Shown here piece by piece: positions 59,413-64,000 of a stretch of DNA of 64,000 nucleotides (its first letter is position 1; each line of letters begins with the position of its first letter). Where the stretch lies: NCBI GenBank assembly GCA_003279705.1, contig QCGZ01000001.1, positions 62,001-126,000 on the forward strand, written 5' to 3'. This DNA is from OCS116 cluster bacterium AG-390-I16. GTDB lineage: Bacteria; Pseudomonadota; Alphaproteobacteria; MED-G09. Made by a program: the position numbers and the translations under genes. Below the pieces are notes generated by a model. That model worked only from the letters and a program-made list of their open reading frames with translations. It was not told the DNA's origin and did no database searches.

Positions 59413-61034
59413 CTCGACAAAAATGTCTTACCATTAATATGGTCTGATATTTTTTCCGCCATCATAATGGTTGGTGCATTTGTATTTCCTGCAATTAAAC
59501 TTGGCATTAAAGAGGCATCAACAACCCTTAACGCCTCAACTCCGTGAACTTGACCATGTTCATTTGTTACTGATAAATCATCTATACCCATTTTACATGT
59601 TCCAACTGGGTGATAGAGTGTTTCACTAGTTTCCCTAATCCATTTATCCAGTTCATCATCATCTTCAATATTGACATTATTTCCCGGTTTAAGTTCTTTA
59701 CCTCTGTATTCATCAAAAACAGGTTGCATAAATACTCTACGGGCCTCTCTAAGTCCGTTACGAGTATCAATTAGATCTTGTTCAACAGAAAAATAATTTG
59801 GGAACATAAGCGGATCATCATTTGGATCAGAGCTTTTTAGAGTAATATGACCTCTGCTTTGCGGTCTACACAAATAAACAAGGTTTGAAAATCCATGTTC
59901 TTGAGGAACACCAGATCTTCCATGAACATCTTGCATTGCAATTGAAACATAATGAATTTGTATATCAGGTATTTCTTTTCCTGGATCTGATTTTATAAAT
60001 GCACCTCCAACACATGGCGGATTTGATGCGTCACCAGTTCCTGTTATTAAGTATTTTATTCCAGCAAGCATTGTCCCAAAAAAACTCGCTGATCTATGAA
60101 GTGTTACTGGTTGCGTGCATTGAAATTGACTAACTACAGCAATGTGATCTTGTAAATTTTTTCCTACGCCTTTTAATTCATGATTCACTTCAATTCCGTG
60201 TTTTTTAATTTCATTAGGGTCTCCAATTCCACTTCGCATTAAAATTTGTGGAGAATTAACTGCACCAGAAGAGAGGATTACTTCTTTATTACTTTTAAAG
60301 AATTTTTTTATACCTTTTTCAAGGTATTCAACACCAATAGCCTTTTTGTTTTCAAAGATTACCTTATCAACGGTAATATTTACTTTTGTCTTTAAGTTTT
60401 TCCTTTTAAGAGATGGATAGAGGTAAGCTCTAGCAGAGCTAAATCTTTTTGATCCTTTTATGGTGTGTTCATAACGAGAGAAACCCTCTTGTTGTTTTCC
60501 ATTAAAATCATTTGTTAATGGAAAGCCTGCTTGAGCGCCAGCTTCAACAAATTTATCTAAAAGTAAATCATCATCTCTAGTAGATTTTTTTACATTTAAC
60601 GGTCCATTTTTTCCGTGAAATTCTGAATCACCATCACCCTCATAATTTTCAGCTCTCTTAAAGTAGGGTAATACATCTTCATATGACCAACCTGGATTAC
60701 CGAGTTGTCTCCAATGATCATAATCTGAAGAATGACCTCTTGTATAAATCATTGCGTTAATGGATGATGATCCTCCCCAACCTCTACCTCTTGGCCAATA
60801 TAATTTTCTTCCTGCCGTATTAATTTCTGGCTCTGTTTCAAAACCGTAATTTTGTTTATTAGATTTTGGAACTATTTGTGAGTATCCAGATGGCATATGG
60901 ATAAATAGGTTAGTATCTTTTCCTCCTGCTTCAATAAGTAAAACAGAATTTTTTTCATTTTCTGAAATTTTATTAGCTAAAACACAACCTGCGCTTCCAG
61001 CACCAACAATAATATAATCAAAATTTTCTTTCAT
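59409..61034 (-). CDS. GMC-family FAD oxidoreductase (choline dehydrogenase-like)
   Basis: FDYIIVGAGSAGCVLANKISE, WPRGRGWGGSSSINAMIYTRGHSSDYD, C-terminal YHPVGTCKMG...RVVDASLMPSLIAGNTNAPTIMMAEK. Confidence 0.95.
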   Translation of the reverse strand: MKENFDYIIVGAGSAGCVLANKISENEKNSVLLIEAGGKDTNLFIHMPSGYSQIVPKSNKQNYGFETEPEINTAGRKLYWPRGRGWGGSSSINAMIYTRGHSSDYDHWRQLGNPGWSYEDVLPYFKRAENYEGDGDSEFHGKNGPLNVKKSTRDDDLLLDKFVEAGAQAGFPLTNDFNGKQQEGFSRYEHTIKGSKRFSSARAYLYPSLKRKNLKTKVNITVDKVIFENKKAIGVEYLEKGIKKFFKSNKEVILSSGAVNSPQILMRSGIGDPNEIKKHGIEVNHELKGVGKNLQDHIAVVSQFQCTQPVTLHRSASFFGTMLAGIKYLITGTGDASNPPCVGGAFIKSDPGKEIPDIQIHYVSIAMQDVHGRSGVPQEHGFSNLVYLCRPQSRGHITLKSSDPNDDPLMFPNYFSVEQDLIDTRNGLREARRVFMQPVFDEYRGKELKPGNNVNIEDDDELDKWIRETSETLYHPVGTCKMGIDDLSVTNEHGQVHGVEALRVVDASLMPSLIAGNTNAPTIMMAEKISDHINGKTFLSS

Positions 61035-61035
61035 C

Positions 61036-61081
61036 TTTATCTCTAAAAAAATAATTTATTTATCTCTAAAAAAATAATTTA
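61036..61081. repeat. Perfect 23-bp tandem duplication immediately upstream of the GMC oxidoreductase start codon
   Basis: tttatctctaaaaaaataattta at 61036-61058 and again at 61059-61081. Confidence 0.95.
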
Positions 61082-61145
61082 AATCATGTACTAGCTTAAA
61101 CTATACTGCAATAATCAATTAATAAAAATTTATCCTAAGGTTAAT

Positions 61146-63347
61146 ATGAAAAAGAAAAGTTTACCAATTGTTAAAAATGAATTATCTCAAGGAGTCCAAT
61201 TGTTAGAGAATGGAAAACTTAGAGAGGCTCAAGAATGGTTAAGGTTATTCATAGATAGTAATCCAAAACATTCAGAGGCTCTATCTTTGCTGTCAAAAAT
61301 ACTCTTATTGGATAAAAAAGACTCTGAAGCAGAAAAGGTTCTTTTAGAGGCGGAATCGATTGACCCTGAATTACCATCTATTTATCGCAATCAGGCAAGG
61401 TTATTATTAAAAAAATCCAATCCAAAAGAAGCTCTTGAGAAGATAAAATTAGCAGTTAAAAAATCACCAAAAAATCCAGAGAATTTACTTATATTAGCAA
61501 ATTGTCTTGTAGCTAATAAAAGAGATAATGAAGCGATAATTATAATCGATGACATAATTGAATCCAAGTCAGATTATGCAGAGGCGTTTGCGAGTAGAGC
61601 ACTTATAAGGTTTAGAAGTAATGATAAAAATGGCGCTATTAGTGATGCAAAAAGTAGTTTATCGCTCAAGCCTCACTTGGCACAAATTTGGTCTTTATTG
61701 GGCTCTATCTATTATCAAAATAATAATTTTACCGATGCTATTAGTGCATTAAAAAGTGCCCTTAAGTTTGAACCAGATAATATACTATTTATCAATCAGT
61801 TAGGCGAATTATTGAAACTTGATAATAAGGTTGGTGATGCTATTGCTGTTTTTCAGAAGGCTGTAGATTTGAATCCAAAAAATGTTAGCTCTTGGACTAA
61901 TCTTGGTTTAGTTTTTCAGAAAGATAAAAACCTTAAAGAAGCAAAAAAGGCTTATCAAAGTGCATTAAATATTGAACCTCAATCAGCCCTTATTTTAAGT
62001 AACTTAGGCAAAATATCATCGGAATCTAAAGAATTTGAAATAGCCTTAAAATATTTTAAAAAAGCACTGGAGATTGAACCAAGTCTTGCAGAAACAAATT
62101 ATAATTTAGGTAATATATTTCAAATTTTAGGTAAGCTTCCAGATGCTATAAAAAGCTATTCTAGAGCTATAGCTTTGAAACCTGATTATCCTGAAGCGCA
62201 TAATAATCTGGGTAATACGCACAAAGAGCTCGATCAATTTGCAGATTCTGAAATCAATTATAAAAAAGCTTTAGTTCTAAAGCCTGATTATGCTGAAGCG
62301 CATAATAATTTAGGAAATTTACTTCAGGAACTAGGTAGGCTAGAAGAGGCTGAGTTGAGTTATAAAAAATCAATTATTTTAAAACCCGAATATGCCCAAG
62401 CGCATAATAATTTAGGAACAATTTATAAAGAACTTGGTCGATCAATAGAGGCTGAAAAGAGCTATAAAAAAGCGATAGCATTAAATTCTGATTTTTCTGA
62501 AGCTCATTATAATTTAGGGTTACTTTTTTTCAAACTTAAAAAATATAACTTAGCTGCTGAACAATTTGAGATAGCTAAAATTCGTGATAGCAAATTAAAA
62601 GTTCTTAAATGTTCTTATGTTATGGACGAAAAAAATACTTTTTATAATAATTTTAATAATTTAGTAAAAGAAGGTGAGAATAATTCTCTTATTGGCTCAT
62701 TAGGTTTGCGTTCTAAGATCAAATATGGTGTAAAAAAATCAAATCCCTTTTGTAATGATCCGCTATCTTATGTTACAAAAATTGATTTAAATAAACTTTA
62801 TAATTTTGAAGATATTTTTAGTAAGACAGCACAAGATATTCTATCAGACTCATCTATATCTTTTAAGGATCAAGGTCTTTTAACTAATGGGGTACAAACT
62901 TCTGGTAATTTTTTCTCATTGAATAAAGTGTCTAATACAGAGATCGAAAGTATTATTCGTGATGAAATTGAAAAGTATCGAATTAAATTTAAAACTAGTA
63001 AAGAAGGTATCATAAAGAGTTGGCCAACATCTTATAGAATTGAGGGTTGGCTCGTATCTATGCAAAGCGGTGGTCGGTTAGACCCCCACATTCACGAAAC
63101 TGGCTGGATAACTGGTAGTGTTTATATCAGTGTACCTTCAAAATCAAAATTTAATTCTGGTGATTTAGTTTTGTGTTTAAATGATGAAAAAAATATTATG
63201 GAAATGAACGAAGATCAATATAGCATTGTTGAAGTTGCAAAGGGTGATTTGTGTCTTTTCCCATCTTCACTTCATCACCATACAATTCCGTTTGAAGAAA
63301 ACGTAAATCGTATAGTATTAGCATTTGATGTAATTCCAAATATTTAA
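61146..63347 (+). CDS. TPR-repeat protein with C-terminal putative 2OG-Fe(II) oxygenase domain (TIGR02466/PF13759-like)
   Basis: About 12 TPR units. C-terminal region GGRLDPHIHETGWITGSVYISVP...KGDLCLFPSSLHHHTIPFEENVNRIVLAFDV. Confidence 0.85.
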   Translation: MKKKSLPIVKNELSQGVQLLENGKLREAQEWLRLFIDSNPKHSEALSLLSKILLLDKKDSEAEKVLLEAESIDPELPSIYRNQARLLLKKSNPKEALEKIKLAVKKSPKNPENLLILANCLVANKRDNEAIIIIDDIIESKSDYAEAFASRALIRFRSNDKNGAISDAKSSLSLKPHLAQIWSLLGSIYYQNNNFTDAISALKSALKFEPDNILFINQLGELLKLDNKVGDAIAVFQKAVDLNPKNVSSWTNLGLVFQKDKNLKEAKKAYQSALNIEPQSALILSNLGKISSESKEFEIALKYFKKALEIEPSLAETNYNLGNIFQILGKLPDAIKSYSRAIALKPDYPEAHNNLGNTHKELDQFADSEINYKKALVLKPDYAEAHNNLGNLLQELGRLEEAELSYKKSIILKPEYAQAHNNLGTIYKELGRSIEAEKSYKKAIALNSDFSEAHYNLGLLFFKLKKYNLAAEQFEIAKIRDSKLKVLKCSYVMDEKNTFYNNFNNLVKEGENNSLIGSLGLRSKIKYGVKKSNPFCNDPLSYVTKIDLNKLYNFEDIFSKTAQDILSDSSISFKDQGLLTNGVQTSGNFFSLNKVSNTEIESIIRDEIEKYRIKFKTSKEGIIKSWPTSYRIEGWLVSMQSGGRLDPHIHETGWITGSVYISVPSKSKFNSGDLVLCLNDEKNIMEMNEDQYSIVEVAKGDLCLFPSSLHHHTIPFEENVNRIVLAFDVIPNI
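62181..62486 (+). repeat. Three near-identical 102-bp (34-aa) units inside the TPR gene
   Basis: aagcgcataataat recurs at exact 102-bp spacing (62194, 62296, 62398). Confidence 0.85.
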
Positions 63348-63380
63348 TTTATTAAAGTAACAACATAATGAGAATTTATT

Positions 63381-64000
63381 ATGAAATTTTATAAAAGGAA
63401 AAATAAATTATTTCCTCCAATAGAGCCTTATGATAGTGGGTTTATAAAAAAAGGTATACATGAAGTATATTATGAGCAATGCGGTAACCCAAAAGGCAAG
63501 CCTGCCATATTTCTTCATGGTGGACCAGGAGGAGGCTGTGGTTCGCTCTCTCGGAGGTTTTTTAACCCAAAAAAATATAGAATTATTTTGTTTGATCAAA
63601 GGGGGTGTGGAAGAAGCAAACCACATACCTGTTTAGAAGATAATACAACCTGGCACCTAATTGAGGATATTGAGTCAATTAGAGAAAGGTTGGATATAAA
63701 AAAGTGGCTAGTTTTTGGAGGATCTTGGGGAAGTACTCTAGCAATGGCCTACGCTCAGAAACATCCGAAAAATGTGAGCCAATTGATTTTAAGAGGAATT
63801 TTTATGCTTAGGCAAAAAGAACTTCAATGGTTCTATCAATATGGCGCAAGTGAAATGTATCCAGAAGCTTGGCAGGGTTTTTTAAAAGAGATTCCTGAAA
63901 ATGAGAGAGATAATTTAATAGAAGCATATAGAAAAGTTTTTTATGGAAAGAATAAAGAAAAACAATTATCTGCAGCAAAAGCCTGGTCTAAGTGGGAGGC
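63381..64000 (+). CDS. pip: Proline iminopeptidase (3' end truncated by window edge)
   Basis: Own translation: MKFYKRKNKLFPPIEPYDSGFIKKGIHEVYYEQCGNPKGKPAIFLHGGPGGGCGSLSRRFFNPKKYRIILFDQRGCGRSKPH...VFGGSWGSTLAMAYAQ. Absent from the ORF track because it has no stop in the window. Confidence 0.92.
   Translation, partial: MKFYKRKNKLFPPIEPYDSGFIKKGIHEVYYEQCGNPKGKPAIFLHGGPGGGCGSLSRRFFNPKKYRIILFDQRGCGRSKPHTCLEDNTTWHLIEDIESIRERLDIKKWLVFGGSWGSTLAMAYAQKHPKNVSQLILRGIFMLRQKELQWFYQYGASEMYPEAWQGFLKEIPENERDNLIEAYRKVFYGKNKEKQLSAAKAWSKWE

Noticed and set aside
1-64000. CRISPR arrays, rRNA, transposons, prophage or defence islands
   Set aside because: No regularly spaced repeats with unique spacers, no Cas, transposase, integrase, phage structural or restriction-modification genes were seen on either strand.

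Overview
The window is a low-GC, gene-dense bacterial chromosome segment. Its overall character is that of a free-living marine proteobacterium. The RlmE, NadE and GltX sequences look alphaproteobacterial to me, but that is from memory and no search was run. Most of it is ordinary chromosome: an NMT1/ThiY-like ABC importer, a two-component system, tRNA-Gln(TTG), a photolyase, gmd, acyl-CoA metabolism genes, sufE, nadE-gltX-cimA, an RND efflux pair, rlmE, guaB and guaA. I found no CRISPR array, rRNA, integrase, transposase or recognisable defence locus.

The parts I think deserve a second look are:
- two tandem TonB-dependent receptors followed by two paralogous small membrane proteins with PEP-CTERM-reminiscent tails;
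- a DUF3450 / long ExbB (TtpC-like) / ExbB / ExbD / TonB / TPR energising operon;
- an exact 18-bp direct repeat of the guaA 3' end, 525 bp downstream, at the edge of a small block of poorly characterised genes;
- short perfect tandem duplications at the translation starts of cimA (14 bp) and a GMC oxidoreductase (23 bp);
- paired palindromes upstream of the RND operon and a 13-bp inverted repeat upstream of the response regulator;
- a TPR protein fused to a putative 2OG-Fe(II) oxygenase;
- a membrane-anchored haloalkane-dehalogenase-like hydrolase;
- a VOC-family gene split by a frameshift at a T7 run.

None of these is demonstrated to be a new system. They are hypotheses with stated tests.
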